Shown piece after piece: positions 14,029 to 28,902 of a stretch of 64,000 bases of DNA. The position numbers were made by a program, and so were the translations under genes. Within the stretch, counting starts at the first letter, position 1. The number at the start of each line of letters is the position of its first letter. The notes below the pieces were generated by a model. That model ran no database searches and was not told the origin of the DNA. It saw nothing but the letters and a program-made list of their open reading frames with translations. Source of the DNA: Sparassis latifolia (Eukaryota; Basidiomycota; Agaricomycetes; Polyporales; Sparassidaceae); NCBI GenBank assembly GCA_018466975.1, contig CM031555.1, positions 930,001 through 994,000 of the forward strand, read 5' to 3'.

Positions 14029-14355
14029 GGCTGTCGTCGACGTCGAATGCGATGTGTACAGTACTATTAGTACCTCTGCTGTGCGCGGTGCAGCGCAGCT
14101 TGGAGTGACACATGACTAAGCAAGATCATATGAGGTAACAAATGCCCATTAATTATTTTGTCACGCGCGGCCAGTCTGACTGTCTCTCACTATAAATAAT
14201 AACTGCCGATGTCTGTTTGACTGTCTCCAACACCTATGTACTATGTCATACCATTGGTGGTCCCAGGTTGCGGAGTGCTAGTCCGATGAACGTCCCGCTC
14301 ATGAGATTGTAGTTCCCGCAGATTCATATGTCTTACTTATTGGGTTTGTCGAGGC
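14029..14355. other. Spacer between VPS55 and the transposon island
   Basis: This stretch holds the VPS55 promoter and leader. It may also hold the eroded 5' end of gypsy element A. I searched for an LTR of element A here and could not identify one. Confidence 0.35.
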
Positions 14356-16183
14356 TTGTCTACATGGCCATTGTGCACAAGGCAAATATCAAATGAAATC
14401 AGCCGGATCCCGGGGCATGCTCACATTTCGTGGAACAATACTGACCATGCATTACTTGAGCAGATTAAATTTCTGCACCAATTCGAAATTGAGGTTGCAC
14501 ATCGAACGTACCTCCTGGTGACGTCTGTGAAGCCTTCTGCCTCAGAAGCTGAGTGCAAAGCATTTGATGAACTCATTGGAGTGTTCATCAACAATGCTAG
14601 GGTGTGTCCAAGTTTGACAAACTTTGCCATAGAAGGAGAGCCAGGTTGGTGACTTTGTGGCAAACTAAGTCTCGCCATCACCAGAATATAAAGCCATGGC
14701 TCACCATATACCAGGAACTCATAAAATGGTGGCACTGCACTCGAACAACACCTATGGTGGTGGGCCCACTGCTCAGAAGCTCCAGGGTCCCCAGCGTTCA
14801 CGGGTCCGCTTCCCAACAATTTCGCATACCAACCACCTATCGACTTCGACGATCCGGAGAACCCATTTGTTGACGCCCATCTTCTGATTCCCTCTTCCTC
14901 GAGATCTAGTGAATCGTCTCCCCTTTCATCACTCCCGGAGGATGTCTCACTCATTCCGTCTCATCCCCCATCCCCAACTCTATCACCACAATGCCGAGAA
15001 GCAACAGCCATGGCAGACCAGGAACCTGCCCCCAGACCAGTCTCAATGCCGGCATGTGGTCACTTGATGGCGCCCACCTTTGATGGATCCCCGCGAGCCT
15101 TGATGTGATATTTCGCTGATCTTGAAGACTTGGCAATGCGAGCACAGTTGGACGATGATGCAAAAATCCGAGCAGCCTGCAAGTACGTCTCGTTGGACAA
15201 GGCAGATCTTTGGATGGGTGTGATGGAGCGGGAGACCTATGAGCAGTTCAAGAATGCGGTCATCGCGTTGTACCTGGGGGCGGAGGATGACCGTTGCTAC
15301 ATGCAGTCCGACTTAACTCAGATTGTACGGACGGCACGGACGAGAGGAGTGTCCAGTCGCGCGGAGGAGGGACAGTACTATCGGGATTTTACTTACGTCA
15401 CGTCGTTCTTATTGTCCAGGGGTCGACTATCGACCTATGAGCGGGATCGGCTGTATCTTGAGGGATTCAAAGCGTCCCCCTTACATGCTATTAAGAATCG
15501 ACTGGCGATTAAGGTTCCCGATCAGAATCCGGATGATTCGTATGCAATATCGGAAGTCCATTCCGCAGCACAGCACGTTCTCAGTGGGAGTGGGAGTGCA
15601 TCGAGCGCTGTGGCAGTGTCGAAGCCGAGCACAGGGACGGTGAAGTTGGAGGGGAATGAGACGGATGCGATGCAGATTCTAGCGAACGTGTTGCAGCAAG
15701 CGATGGGAACATCGGGAGGGGGACAGGCGCCAGTATCGCAGGCCAACATTTAAGCGGCGGTCGCACAAAACCCTCTTCCACAAGCTCTGCGTGCCTGTAA
15801 CTTCTGTCTAGCCATCGACCATTTCATGCGGAACTGTCCGCACATCGAGGATTACATCAGGGCGCGGAAGATTAATCGTGATGCGCTTAGTAGGATCATT
15901 CTCCCGAATGGGCGGTTCGTTTCTCGTGACCTACCGGGATGTAGCATGGCAGAGCACGTTGATGCGTGGCATGATATGTATCCAGGGAACCTTTTCGGCG
16001 ATGGTCCGGGGCCATCTGCAGCGCCTCCGCCCAACGTTTCCAGGGATGGGCATGACCAGCCTCCACATATGGTCAGCCTATGGGAGATCGCGAAGGAGGC
16101 ACTTAACCCCAAGGAACCGTCATCGGCGTACATTGAGGAATGTCTTGACGACTCCACGATGTCAGTGTTAGAAGCCAACGTGG
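14356..16183 (+). pseudogene. Gag of element A, 5' portion (nonsense mutations, then split by element B)
   Basis: The clearest part reads from about 15010 as a Ty3-type capsid domain (MAPTFDGSPRALM, stop, YFADLEDL, then IALYLGAEDDRCY and YERDRLYLEGFKASPLHAI). It continues to a CCHC zinc knuckle, CNFCLAIDHFMRNC, at about 15798-15840. A TGA at 15106-15108 stands where relatives have Arg. A TAA at 15751-15753 stands where Gln is expected. An upstream frame at 14356-14652 looks like a gag N-terminal helical segment but is out of register. The reading breaks exactly at the element B insertion after 16183 and resumes in frame at 24161. The capsid packages the element RNA in related retrotransposons. 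This copy cannot make a full product. Confidence 0.8.
16179..16183. repeat. Target-site duplication of element B, left copy (CGTGG)
   Basis: The five bases CGTGG lie immediately before the left LTR and are repeated exactly after the right LTR at 24156-24160. Ty3/gypsy integrases typically make 5-bp duplications. Confidence 0.95.
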
Positions 16184-16822
16184 TGTTACGCGGCAGCGAA
16201 ACACGAGCGTCTAGTCGAGTCGTTACGAGACAAGGTCTTAGTCTAAGACACAAGTCCGTTCAAGTGACACTTCTGGCGATGTCCTCGCACTGAAGGTCGA
16301 TCAGAGTTCGTTCTTATGACTCGTAGTAGCTGTCTGCTACTGACGGTCGATCTCAGTCAAAGGCAAGTGGAAAGCTGGTTTAATGGTAACCAGGTCGAGA
16401 TGGGGATCCAGCTCGACAAGGTCGTTTACTTATACAAAAGGTATCCGCAGTACTACGCAGTAATGCGAGATCGTTCATTGGCTAGATAAGGTGAAACGAT
16501 ATCTGGGCAAGGTAACAGCGAGGAAGTAATATGTATGAGAAAGCTGAGTAAGGTCGTGAGAGATAATCAGTACTAATGGGGATAACGAGTCGTGTATCAG
16601 AACGAGGTAAAGATGAGGCGTACATGCACGTCTTGCATGCGCGATAAGAAGAAGGTCGGAGTTGGATCCGGTGTAACCTAGACTAGGGTTCTGGACATCT
16701 GGGTAAAGAATCGGAGGTTGCGCTCCGATGAGTCACGTGTTTGGATCACGTGGTCTGGTAACGTAAAGGGAACAAGGAAAAGAAAAAGAAAAGACGCGCC
16801 ACAAGTGGGGAGCGTTGTAACA
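16184..16822 (-). repeat. LTR of element B (3' LTR in element orientation)
   Basis: This 639-bp direct repeat of 23514-24155 has TG...CA ends inside a 6-bp terminal inverted repeat (TGTTAC/GTAACA). A short purine-rich tract on the minus strand, just inside the LTR at about 16823-16834, is the candidate polypurine tract. Confidence 0.93.
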
Positions 16823-17611
16823 TCAGCTCCCGTCTAACGTTTCTTGTCCCACAAGAAATATTGTGATCTTCATCGTCGTCGGGGGCAGTCGCGGACATAA
16901 TGATCTCCTCCACATCTGTAGCATGTCCGCCGGCTGGTTCGTGATCCTTGTTCGGGGATACGTCCATTCCTGTAGGGATGACTGCGACGCGAAGAAGTGG
17001 ATGCAGTCGAGAAAGATGGTTGGGATAACGGAGATCGTCCACTGGAGTGCGTGCGAGCGAGGAGGGCGGTCGAATGGGGTTGGTTCTGGCGGCGAGTGAG
17101 GAGTGGATGCGGGTATTCCATTAGTGGTGTATCCGAGGATGTGTCCGATGTCTTCGTCCCCATGCTCCCTCCAAATCTCTTGTGCTGTACGAGTGACCGT
17201 ACTGCGCATCAACGACCAGACTTGGTCGACTCTGGTCCGGGCTCTACTCGTCCTTTCTTCTGCTGCGATGAGCTCTTGTCTGGCCGTCTGCATCCACTCG
17301 ACCATTTCTAATGCTCGTTGCATGGAAACCACCGCTTGTCGATCTTGCGGGCGATTTCGTAAGGCGACGAGGATATCTGTGAAGTCAACAGGAACACGGA
17401 TGGCCGAGACCAGACATGTGGCAAATTCTTGTTCGTCCGATGCGTGACTGAGTTCGATAGAAGGTGAGGGCGATGAGGTACGGATAAAGGGGGTCTGTGC
17501 TCGAGAGGGTACTCCATTGACAAGCGTAGGCGATGCGGGTATGCTCATAATTGTGGAGGCGACTTCAGCGAGTATATTGTGAACAAGGTCGTCTATAGCG
17601 GAAGTGGGCAT
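16823..17611 (-). CDS. Element B ORF downstream of pol, with a CCHC zinc knuckle (frameshifted)
   Basis: An ATG at 17611 opens a frame of about 260 codons that runs up to the 3' LTR. The N-terminal half (MPTSAIDDLVHNILAEVAST...) is Ser/Pro-rich and then helical. In an overlapping frame (about 17163-16870) a Ser/Arg-rich stretch leads to a clear CCHC knuckle, CYRCGGDHYVRDC, followed by PRRR. The two halves look like one protein broken by a frameshift near 17.05-17.15 kb. A zinc knuckle outside gag, in the position where env genes sit in other elements, suggests a second nucleic-acid-binding protein. This role is an inference. I know of no named family for the N-terminal half. Confidence 0.6.
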   Translation of the reverse strand: MPTSAIDDLVHNILAEVASTIMSIPASPTLVNGVPSRAQTPFIRTSSPSPSIELSHASDEQEFATCLVSAIRVPVDFTDILVALRNRPQDRQAVVSMQRALEMVEWMQTARQELIAAEERTSRARTRVDQVWSLMRSTVTRTAQEIWREHGDEDIGHILGYTTNGIPASTPHSPPEPTPFDRPPRSHALQWTISVIPTIFLDCIHFFASQSSLQEWTYPRTRITNQPADMLQMWRRSLCPRLPPTTMKITIFLVGQETLDGS

Positions 17612-17637
17612 TGATGATATGTCATTTTCTCCCCCTT

Positions 17638-17808
17638 TTATACCTTTCGGTCGTTAAGAGGGTCGCGGTTATCTGTGATGTGAAATAGAATGTCGTGGAT
17701 CCGGGTAATAATCAAATAGATGAAAATCCATTGGACGATAAAGAGTATTCCCACAGAGATAAGAACCGCCTGATCAGTTCCAGGCATCGTTCTGATCGCC
17801 CCAGCCAT
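17638..17808 (-). CDS. Element B small membrane-protein ORF 2 (56 aa)
   Basis: This ORF starts at ATG 17808 (MAGAIRTMPGTDQ). It encodes one strongly hydrophobic span, AVLISVGILFIVQWIFIYLI, followed by a short polar, charged tail ending in NDRKV. It overlaps the 3' end of the neighbouring small ORF 1 in another frame and lies 26 bp before the zinc-knuckle ORF. Such a single-pass protein between pol and the LTR is unusual for a fungal gypsy element. It could be chance, but the hydrophobic stretch is long and clean. Confidence 0.45.
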   Translation of the reverse strand: MAGAIRTMPGTDQAVLISVGILFIVQWIFIYLIITRIHDILFHITDNRDPLNDRKV

Positions 17809-17950
17809 TAGCGTGCGGGCTGTCTCGCGTGAAGAGTGTGTGTTCGACAAGTCGTCTGATAAGGATTCGGTGGATGATCCAAAGAAAAGTGAGGGTTGTG
17901 CAGTGGAGGACGATTAGGAAGATGATGAGGAAAACCGTCGTGGTAGTCAT
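17774..17950 (-). CDS. Element B small membrane-protein ORF 1 (58 aa)
   Basis: This ORF starts at ATG 17950, just after the chromodomain stop. The N-terminus is almost entirely hydrophobic (VFLIIFLIVLHCTTLTFLWI). A basic stretch follows (HRILIRRLVEH), then a polar tail ending in NDAWN and a TGA at 17774-17776. The layout fits a type I or type III single-span membrane peptide. It overlaps small ORF 2 by 35 bp in a different frame. No homologue is known to me. Confidence 0.45.
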   Translation of the reverse strand: MTTTTVFLIIFLIVLHCTTLTFLWIIHRILIRRLVEHTLFTRDSPHANGWGDQNDAWN

Positions 17951-17967
17951 TCCGGGTTTCTTCTCCT

Positions 17968-21795
<3,828 letters not shown>

Positions 21796-21816
21796 GCATT
21801 ACTAGTGGCCGTCGTC

Positions 21817-23142
21817 TCAAAAACCCAATTGGGTTCGTTCTTCATCAGTCATGTCGTTGAAGACATTTCGCACATAGGCGATCTGTTCCTCTCTGGTTTC
21901 TTCCTTCGACGTCTCCTTCTTCTGTGCGAGGTCTTCTCGCATCTTCTTGATCCATGTGATCATGTCTGTGTCCAACCCGGGCTGTATCGTTCTAGCACGG
22001 GTGAAACTTCCAGACTGGGGGTGAAATTGTCTGTCGTTGGCTATATGGCCCTTCTTTCCGCATAGGAAACATAATCCTTCTTTCATTCTCTTCTGTCGCT
22101 CATCTGGGGATAAGCGCGAGATATTGACACGATCAACATCCATCGCGTTTGGATCCTTTGCAGAAGCCGAGTAGTAGGGACGATGGACAGATCGGCCCTT
22201 TCCTCGCGTCGTCGTAGTGGCTCCTCGCTTGAAGATCTGAGCAGATCTCCATTGGTTATCAAACCGTGAGGCGTATTCGTACCACTTGTCAAGTGTCTTG
22301 GGCATGCTTTCCATCCCATATATCTTTTGTCGGAGTGGGTCGTTAAGTCCCCACTTGAAATACTCGATATTTCCGGCATCTTCTAGTTTCGCCTTGGATT
22401 CAAGTGATCGGAATTCGGCAATGTAGTCGTCCGCAGTACGAGTTCCTTGCTTGATGTTACGCAGCAAGGTACGAGCGGTTTCTTCAATATTTTCATCGCC
22501 AAATGCTTTGTTCACACTTGCAATGAAGTCTCTCCAACTCCCATAAGAAAGGAAGTCATCATTGGTGAGTTCCGTTTCTATGAAGCTCTGTGCCCATGAT
22601 CCTGCTGTTCCTCCTTGCATGTGCGATAGCACGAATGCGATCTTCTGATTGTCCTCCTGGTAGACATGGCTATTTCCGGCCATGTAGTTCTTGCATTGGT
22701 TTATAAATTCCCTAAGCTTCGAACGGTCTGAACCATTGAAGATCTCGGGTTTTCTAAAACCAAGTTCCTTCTGGCTAGCATGGTGACGTCCTTCATCCAT
22801 GGTAACTGTAGCCATTGGTGGTATGTAATCGGGTACGATTGGTGCAAGAGTCGGTTGGGGTACAGGATTCTGGGCAGGGGGGTTCCAAGGGGCATCTGGT
22901 CTTTCTCCTGGATAAGAGATAGGTATGCCGCTGTCTGCGATGTGTGATAGTACGAGCCCTCCAACGTTATGGGGTAGGCCTGCTTCGTAGTCACCACTTG
23001 GGTGATCAATGTGTTGATCTGGTCTGATGAGTAAAGGTCGTCCGTTTAAAACGTGTACATTCCTCTGTGCGTCCCACTCTGCCTGAGATGGGAGGAGATC
23101 GATGTATTGCTTGGGAAGAGCAGTCGGGTTGATAAAGTTCAA
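21817..23142 (-). CDS. Element B Gag
   Basis: A single 441-codon frame begins at ATG 23142. The first part is Pro-rich. The capsid domain follows ([56 protein letters not shown]). A basic linker ([16 protein letters not shown]) precedes a zinc knuckle, [13 protein letters not shown], whose last expected Cys is replaced by Arg (DRQF). The C-terminal tail is acidic. Gag forms the particle and binds the RNA. The damaged knuckle may weaken RNA binding or may reflect a divergent finger. The stop lies about 20 bp from the pol start, in another frame. Confidence 0.88.
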   Translation of the reverse strand: MNFINPTALPKQYIDLLPSQAEWDAQRNVHVLNGRPLLIRPDQHIDHPSGDYEAGLPHNVGGLVLSHIADSGIPISYPGERPDAPWNPPAQNPVPQPTLAPIVPDYIPPMATVTMDEGRHHASQKELGFRKPEIFNGSDRSKLREFINQCKNYMAGNSHVYQEDNQKIAFVLSHMQGGTAGSWAQSFIETELTNDDFLSYGSWRDFIASVNKAFGDENIEETARTLLRNIKQGTRTADDYIAEFRSLESKAKLEDAGNIEYFKWGLNDPLRQKIYGMESMPKTLDKWYEYASRFDNQWRSAQIFKRGATTTTRGKGRSVHRPYYSASAKDPNAMDVDRVNISRLSPDERQKRMKEGLCFLCGKKGHIANDRQFHPQSGSFTRARTIQPGLDTDMITWIKKMREDLAQKKETSKEETREEQIAYVRNVFNDMTDEERTQLGF

Positions 23143-23513
23143 ATCCAGCGTGGATAAATTCCCCTGTGTGGCCTACGTCTACACATAGACTGCACACCGT
23201 CCTTAACTAAATGGGTTCGTTCGTCGTCGGCTAACAAGCCCGTAGAGTGTCTTCTGTCTTCAAACTGGTACACCTATTTGCTGATTGCTCGAGTGATTAC
23301 CTCAGCCTCCTCGGCCTATTGGTCTCTCGGACAGACCCCTCTCCGAAGATGAGTGATCAGTCTATCCCTTCAGCTACCTCGATTACAGAGTAATCTCAAA
23401 CGGTGCTTTAGCAATCGAATCGGGTGTATCGTTCAGTCTTCAAGGTTCGGTCCGGTCGGTAGTTTGTTGTTAGACTCTAGGAAGTCACAGAGAGTAATAA
23501 GATCTCGACCTAA
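23143..23513 (-). other. Element B 5' leader between LTR and gag
   Basis: About 370 bp lie between the 5' LTR (23514) and the gag start. A primer-binding site should lie just inside the LTR. The bases there do not begin with the TGG usual for a full tRNA 3' end, so the primer type is unclear. Confidence 0.5.
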
Positions 23514-24155
23514 TGTTACGCGGCAGTGAAACACGAGCGTCTAGTCGAGTCGTTACGAGACAAGGTCTTAGTCTAAGACACAAGTCCGTTCAAGTGACAC
23601 TTCTGGCGATGTCCTCGCACTGAAGGTCGATCAGAGTTCGTTCTTATGACTCGTAGTAGCTGTCTGCTACTGACGGTCGATCTCAGTCAAAGGCAAGTGG
23701 AAAGCTGGTTTAATGGTAACCAGGTCGAGATGGGGATCCAGCTCGACAAGGTCGTTTACTTATACAAAAGGTATCCGCAGTACTACGCAGTAATGCGAGA
23801 TCGTTCATTGGCTAGATAAGGTGAAACGATATCTGGGCAAGGTAACAGCGAGGAAGTAATATGTATGAGAAAGCTGAGTAAGGTCGTGAGAGATAATCAG
23901 TACTAATGGGGATAACGAGTCGTGTATCAGAACGAGGTAAAGATGAGGCGTACATGCACGTCTTGCATGCGCGATAAGAAGAAGGTCCGGAGTTGGATCC
24001 GGTGTAACCCTAGACTAGGGGTTCTGGACATCTGGGTAAAGAATCGGAGGTTGCGCTCCGATGAGTCACGTGTTTGGATCACGTGGTCTGGTAACGTAAA
24101 GGGAACAAGGAAAAGAAAAAGAAAAGACGCGCCACAAGTGGGGAGCGTTGTAACA
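23514..24155 (-). repeat. LTR of element B (5' LTR in element orientation)
   Basis: This 642-bp direct repeat of 16184-16822 carries the promoter in element orientation. It differs from its partner by one transition near the TGTTAC end and by three single-base differences, all in short C or G runs. Confidence 0.93.
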
Positions 24156-24160
24156 CGTGG
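24156..24160. repeat. Target-site duplication of element B, right copy (CGTGG)
   Basis: Exact copy of 16179-16183. Confidence 0.95.
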
Positions 24161-25065
24161 CTCCGAAGAAAAAGACGGTTTGGTTCGATGACAGCACCGC
24201 AGGGAAGTCTGCAAAGCGTCCTCCTGGTGTTCCGGCCTCTCAGGTCCCCACGTCAATTCTCAAGCTGGCATCGGATCCATCTGCGGCGCCCAGAGGAGGT
24301 GCGAAGGCATCTCTGCCATCTCCGGGAAATCGCGCTACGCAATACAGCTACAAGATGCCGGTGGAGGACAAGGTGAATGTGCGGGATATATTCGAGCACG
24401 TCCAAAATGAAGTCCGCATCTCGCTAATGCATCGGGAACTGATGGCATTGTGCCCGGAGATCTGCAAGCTCGAGAAGGAGGAGATCACCACGAAGCGAGT
24501 GGCAACAACGGGGAGCTTCGAGGCTGTGGATGGCGAGGAGGTTGCGGAGGCTCTCTTAGTGGATGTGAGCGATGGCGGCGGGCTGCTCGTGGTGGCCGAT
24601 GATTCTCTTCCATTGCGAGCCATTGACACCCTGGTTAAAGGCAAGGAATCAGCGGAATGTATCCTTGACCAAGGCTCGCAGATCATCGCAATGCAACGGG
24701 ACATCTGGGAATACATCGGGTCCATGCTGCAGTCCGAGAAAACGCTCAACATGGAATCGGCTAACATGGGTATCAACCAGATGCTCGGACGCCTCGCTAA
24801 CATTCGATTCGGGTTTGGTGAGATGGATCTGTATCTTCAGGCCCACGTTCTAAATGATGCCCCATTCGAGGTACTCTTGGGCCGGCTGTTCTTTACCTTG
24901 ATGGCATGCAAAACACCCGACTTTACCAATGGCGAGCAACACATTACTCTGCGCGACCCTAATACACGTCAAGTAGTAATGCTTCCCACTCACGAGCGTC
25001 GCCCAAGGCCACGGCCAACGCCACCTCCAGGAATGGGTTTTCAAGACTCGAGGAGTCGGGCTTGA
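24161..25065 (+). pseudogene. Element A gag 3' part and aspartic protease
   Basis: Continuing the frame from 16183 across the inserted element, the sequence reads a basic start (APKKKTVWFDD) and a linker. A retropepsin domain follows, with the active-site ECILDQGSQIIAM (about 24654-24692) and the later conserved FEVLLGRLFF. Aspartic proteases of this type have DSG or DTG; here the triplet is DQG. The frame ends at a TGA after SRSRA. Separated from its 5' half and preceded by nonsense codons, it cannot be expressed as in the intact element. Confidence 0.8.
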
Positions 25066-28000
25066 TCCGAGGAGGGTCCACAATGAACAGGCACCAGCGT
25101 GCTAGCGATACCCTTAAAATGACAGGACACATCGGGGAGCGATCCCTTGTGGATGGTAGAGTTCCCCATGTTCCAGAATCAGCGTCTTCGGTTTCCTCTC
25201 TCTCTTCCTCTATGGCTGCGGTCTCCTCTCTCTCTTCCTCTATGGATTTGTTTCCCTCTCTCTCATCCTCTGCGTCTTCGGTTTCCTCCCTCTCTTCCTC
25301 TGAAGAATTATTTCCTCGGATTGTTTCATTGCAAATCGAAGAGCCCCGCGTTCTTTATACCCTTTCCTCATCTTTTTGCAGTATCAGAGCGGCCAGTGGT
25401 GTGACCACACCTGCAGTGGCCCCTGGTGCATTCCAGATAGAGCACGAGGCCGTAGTCCACGGTTATGGATATAAAAAGGTTGACAAGCGTGTCAAGCCTG
25501 TTCCAGGAATACTGGCCGACGAGTTCTGGATCATGCGGCATGTTCCCCGCGACCCCATGCAGAACCTCCCATCACTCCCCTTTCACCCACCAGACTTCAT
25601 CGGCAGATCACATTATACGGAGGAACGATGGTGGGACCTTAACATCAACAGCGACGGGTTTCTCTGGGAGGAGGAGGTGAAGCTGTTCGATCACATCCTC
25701 TATCTCCATGAGCAAGTGTTTGCCTGGGATGAGTCCAAAAAAGGGAAATTTAGCAACGAATATTTCGAACCGATCCGAATTCCCTATCAGCAGCATGTCC
25801 CTTGGGCATTGCGCAACATTTCTATTCCACCAGAAATCTGCAAGCAAGTTATTCAAGTCATTCGCAATAAGATCGCATCAGGTGTATACGAGCCATTGAA
25901 CTCATCCTACCGATCACGCTGGTTCTGCATCCTGAAGAAGGATGGGAAGTCACTACGTTTGGTACATGATCTCCAGCCACTAAATGCCATTGTGATTCGA
26001 GATTCGGCAGCACCGCCGCAGATTGAGGATATAGCGGAGGCATTCGGCGGATGCTCTTGCTATGCGAGCTTCGACCTGTTCATCGCGTTCGACCAAAGGA
26101 CTCTTCACCCGGACTCCCGTGACCTGACGACCTTCCAGAGCCCGCTCGGAGCACTCTGCCTGACCACCATTCTGATGGGATATACCAACTCAGTCCAGAT
26201 CATGCATGGCGATGTGACCTTCATTTTACAAGATGAGATACCACATGTCACGATTCCCTACATCGACGATGTCCCTGTAAAGAATGGGACAATGCGATAT
26301 GAGACGTCTGACAGAGGATATGAAGTCATCCCCCAGAACTCCGGAATATGTCGCTTCATCTGGGAGCATGCAGAGAATGTCAACCACGTGATTCATCGTC
26401 TGGAGATGGCCGGTGCAACCCTCTCGGGAAAGAAGTGCAACATCTGCGGACCGGAACTTGAATACCTTGGCAGGTTGTACAACTATGAAGGTCGGTGGCC
26501 TTTGCCATCTCGCATATAGAAGATCGTCGATTGGCCGGCATGCACGACTGTCACAGAGGTCACGTGGATTTCTTGGGACCTGCGGTCTCGTTCGGGTCTT
26601 CATCAAAGATTATGCGAAGATGGTGCGACCTCTGACTACCCTGACGTGTAAGGAGACAGAGTTCAGTTGGGGCGACGAGGAGGATGCAGCCATGGCGCAA
26701 ATAAAACAGGCTGTACAGTCCTGTGGGGCATTGGTTCCCATTGATTATGCATCATTGCGCATCGTTATCCTCACAGTCGACTCGTCAAACATTGCTGTCG
26801 GTTTTGTCCTTTTCCAACTTGGCGAAGATGGGAAGCGTCGCCCAAACTGTTTCGGATCCATCACTTGGAATGAGCGCGAGTCGCGGTACTCATAAGCGAA
26901 GGTCGAATTGTATGGTCTCTTTCGCGCTCTCCGCGCAGTTCGGATCTACATCATTGGGGTCGCAAACTTGGTCATAGAAGTCGATGTGAAATACATCAAA
27001 GGAATGCTAAACAATCCCGACATCCAACCCAATGCTACTATCAACCGTTGGATCGCTGGTATCCTACTATTCGACTTCCGCCTTGTACATGTACCAGGTT
27101 CATGCCACACGGGGGCCAATGGTTTGTCACGTCGGCCCCACACAAATGAAGACCCCGAGGAGGACGATGACTTTGAGCAATGGTTGGACGAAGCTAACGC
27201 TTTCACTATTGATACCGCGAATTCCGGGATTATGTGTGAAGGGTGGCGCGCCTGCACTCCGGGGACCGTCTTCACTGCCTTAAGTGCTAGGACACCAGAT
27301 GTCGCGGTCTTCACCGCGGCCACAGAAGATGTTGAGATACCGCAAACAGAAAAGGCCATAGCTAGGAATGAATACGTTCTCAAAGTCCGCAACTTCCTAC
27401 GTGATCCCGAGGTTGCTATGAGCGTGCCAATAAAGGACCGCTGTCAATTCCTCAGATATGCATTGGATTTCTTCCTCAGGGATGGGAACCTCTGGTGAAA
27501 GGACCCTAGTGGCAGGCACAAACTATTTGTCGATGAGGGAAGATGCTACACGCTTATCCGACAGGCGCATGATGACCTCGGCCACAAGGGAATTTTCACA
27601 GTATGGACTCGCTTGCTGGAACGCTTCTGGTGGCCACTCTTAGACCAGGATGTGCGATGGTATGTGGGCACATGCCACGAATGCCAGGTCCGGCAGATGA
27701 TGAAGGTGCACATTCCACCAACGGTCGTGCTGCCTTCTGCACTCTTTCACAAGGCACACATGGACACGATGCTTATGCTGCGGGCAGGGGGGTACCGATA
27801 TATTGTACAAGCACGCTGCTCGCTTACATCATATCCCGAATGGCGAATGCTTCAACAGGAAAATGGGCGGACCCTTGGCGCATTCATCTTTGAAGAGATC
27901 CTTTGTCGCTGGGGGGCAGTCGTGGAAATTGTCACCGATAACGGCTCCGCTTTTGTTCAGGCATTAGACTATTTGGCTCGGCAATACAAGATTCATCATA

Positions 28001-28474
28001 TATCACCGTACAATTCCTAGGCAAACGGGCTTGTGGAACACCGACATCTGGATGTGCGGGAGGCAATGAAAATGTGTCTGGGAGACGAGTGGAAGTGGCC
28101 GACAGTTATGCCCGCAGTCTTCTGGGCAGAGCGCGTCACGATACAGCGATCTACAGGATACTCCCCATATTACATGGCACATGGAACCGAACCATTGTTC
28201 CCCTTCGACATCGCAGAAGCGATGTACCTGGTTCCATATGAAGGCGTGCAGATGACCCGGATTGAACTTCTGGCACACCGGGCTTGTCGGTTACAAAAGC
28301 GGGAAGAGGACTTGGAGGAAGTACGCGAGCGTGTCATCCGAGCAAGGTACAAGTCGATGGAGCAGTTTGCGCAAGAGTTTCATGCGACGATTAAGTCTTA
28401 CGACTTCAAGCCAGGCGATATAGTCCTGGTTCGAAATTCCCGAATTAATATGGAGCTCAACCGTAAGACGAAGC
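25062..28474 (+). pseudogene. Element A pol: reverse transcriptase, RNase H, integrase (nonsense, frameshift, 3' truncated)
   Basis: After a serine-rich repeat stretch (about 25175-25310), the RT domain reads SRWFCILKKDGKSLRLVHDL and YASFDLFIAFDQR, with the catalytic YIDD at about 26259-26270. Fingers and thumb follow, then RNase H (ILTVDSSNIAVGFVL) and a second RNase H stretch (VHVPGSCHTGANGLSRR). Integrase shows the zinc finger (GHKGIFTVWTRL..., GTCHECQV) and the second acidic core motif IVTDNGSAFVQ. Stops occur at 26517 (Gln expected), 26893 (Gln), 27496 (Arg) and 28018 (Gln). A one-base insertion near 26.56 kb shifts the frame. The reading ends inside the integrase C-terminal domain (DFKPGDIVLVRNSRI...NRKTKP), exactly where the KDZ repeat begins. 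Confidence 0.88.
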
Positions 28475-28867
28475 CACCAGTCCAAGTAGTGGTATTATAA
28501 TGTACCCCAGTATTGTACTGCAAGTCAATTTACAATGCCTCCCTACGTAGTCCAGTAAGTTACTGGCCACAAGCTGTCTGGAGCATTACAATGGCCTCCT
28601 CTAGGAGAAATAATAGGCTCCCTGCTTATTCCGGGCTTCGGCACATTTGGCAGAAATAAAACATATCCCAATTGGAAAGCTATCAAAAATATATATATTT
28701 CTTTCTGCCTCAAATGTCACGTAGGGTTTTCCGCACTCAAAAACTAGTGAATAAAATATACCAAATTTGGTAGGCATTGTTTTCCGCTCGCGTAATACCC
28801 TGTTTCCGTGGAAATCGGAATGGAAATCAAAACATACCTAAAATGGCTATTGGTGCTTGTGCGTAGT
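28475..28867 (+). repeat. KDZ left terminal inverted repeat (about 393 bp)
   Basis: It matches the reverse complement of 40409-40799 along its whole length with few differences. It starts at CACCAGTCC and ends at ...TTGGTGCTTGTGCG. It is AT-rich and contains no gene. Confidence 0.95.
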
Positions 28868-28902
28868 AGATCGTAGAAATTGGGGAAAAATATCATATTC
28901 AC

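Noticed and set aside
14029..14355. Possible 5' LTR of gypsy A, with a TGGTGGTCCCAG-like primer site near 14255
   Set aside because: No second copy of the repeat exists in the window and the ends cannot be defined.
16823..17099. Plus-strand frames over the zinc-knuckle ORF
   Set aside because: They are antisense to the downstream ORF of element B and show no domain.
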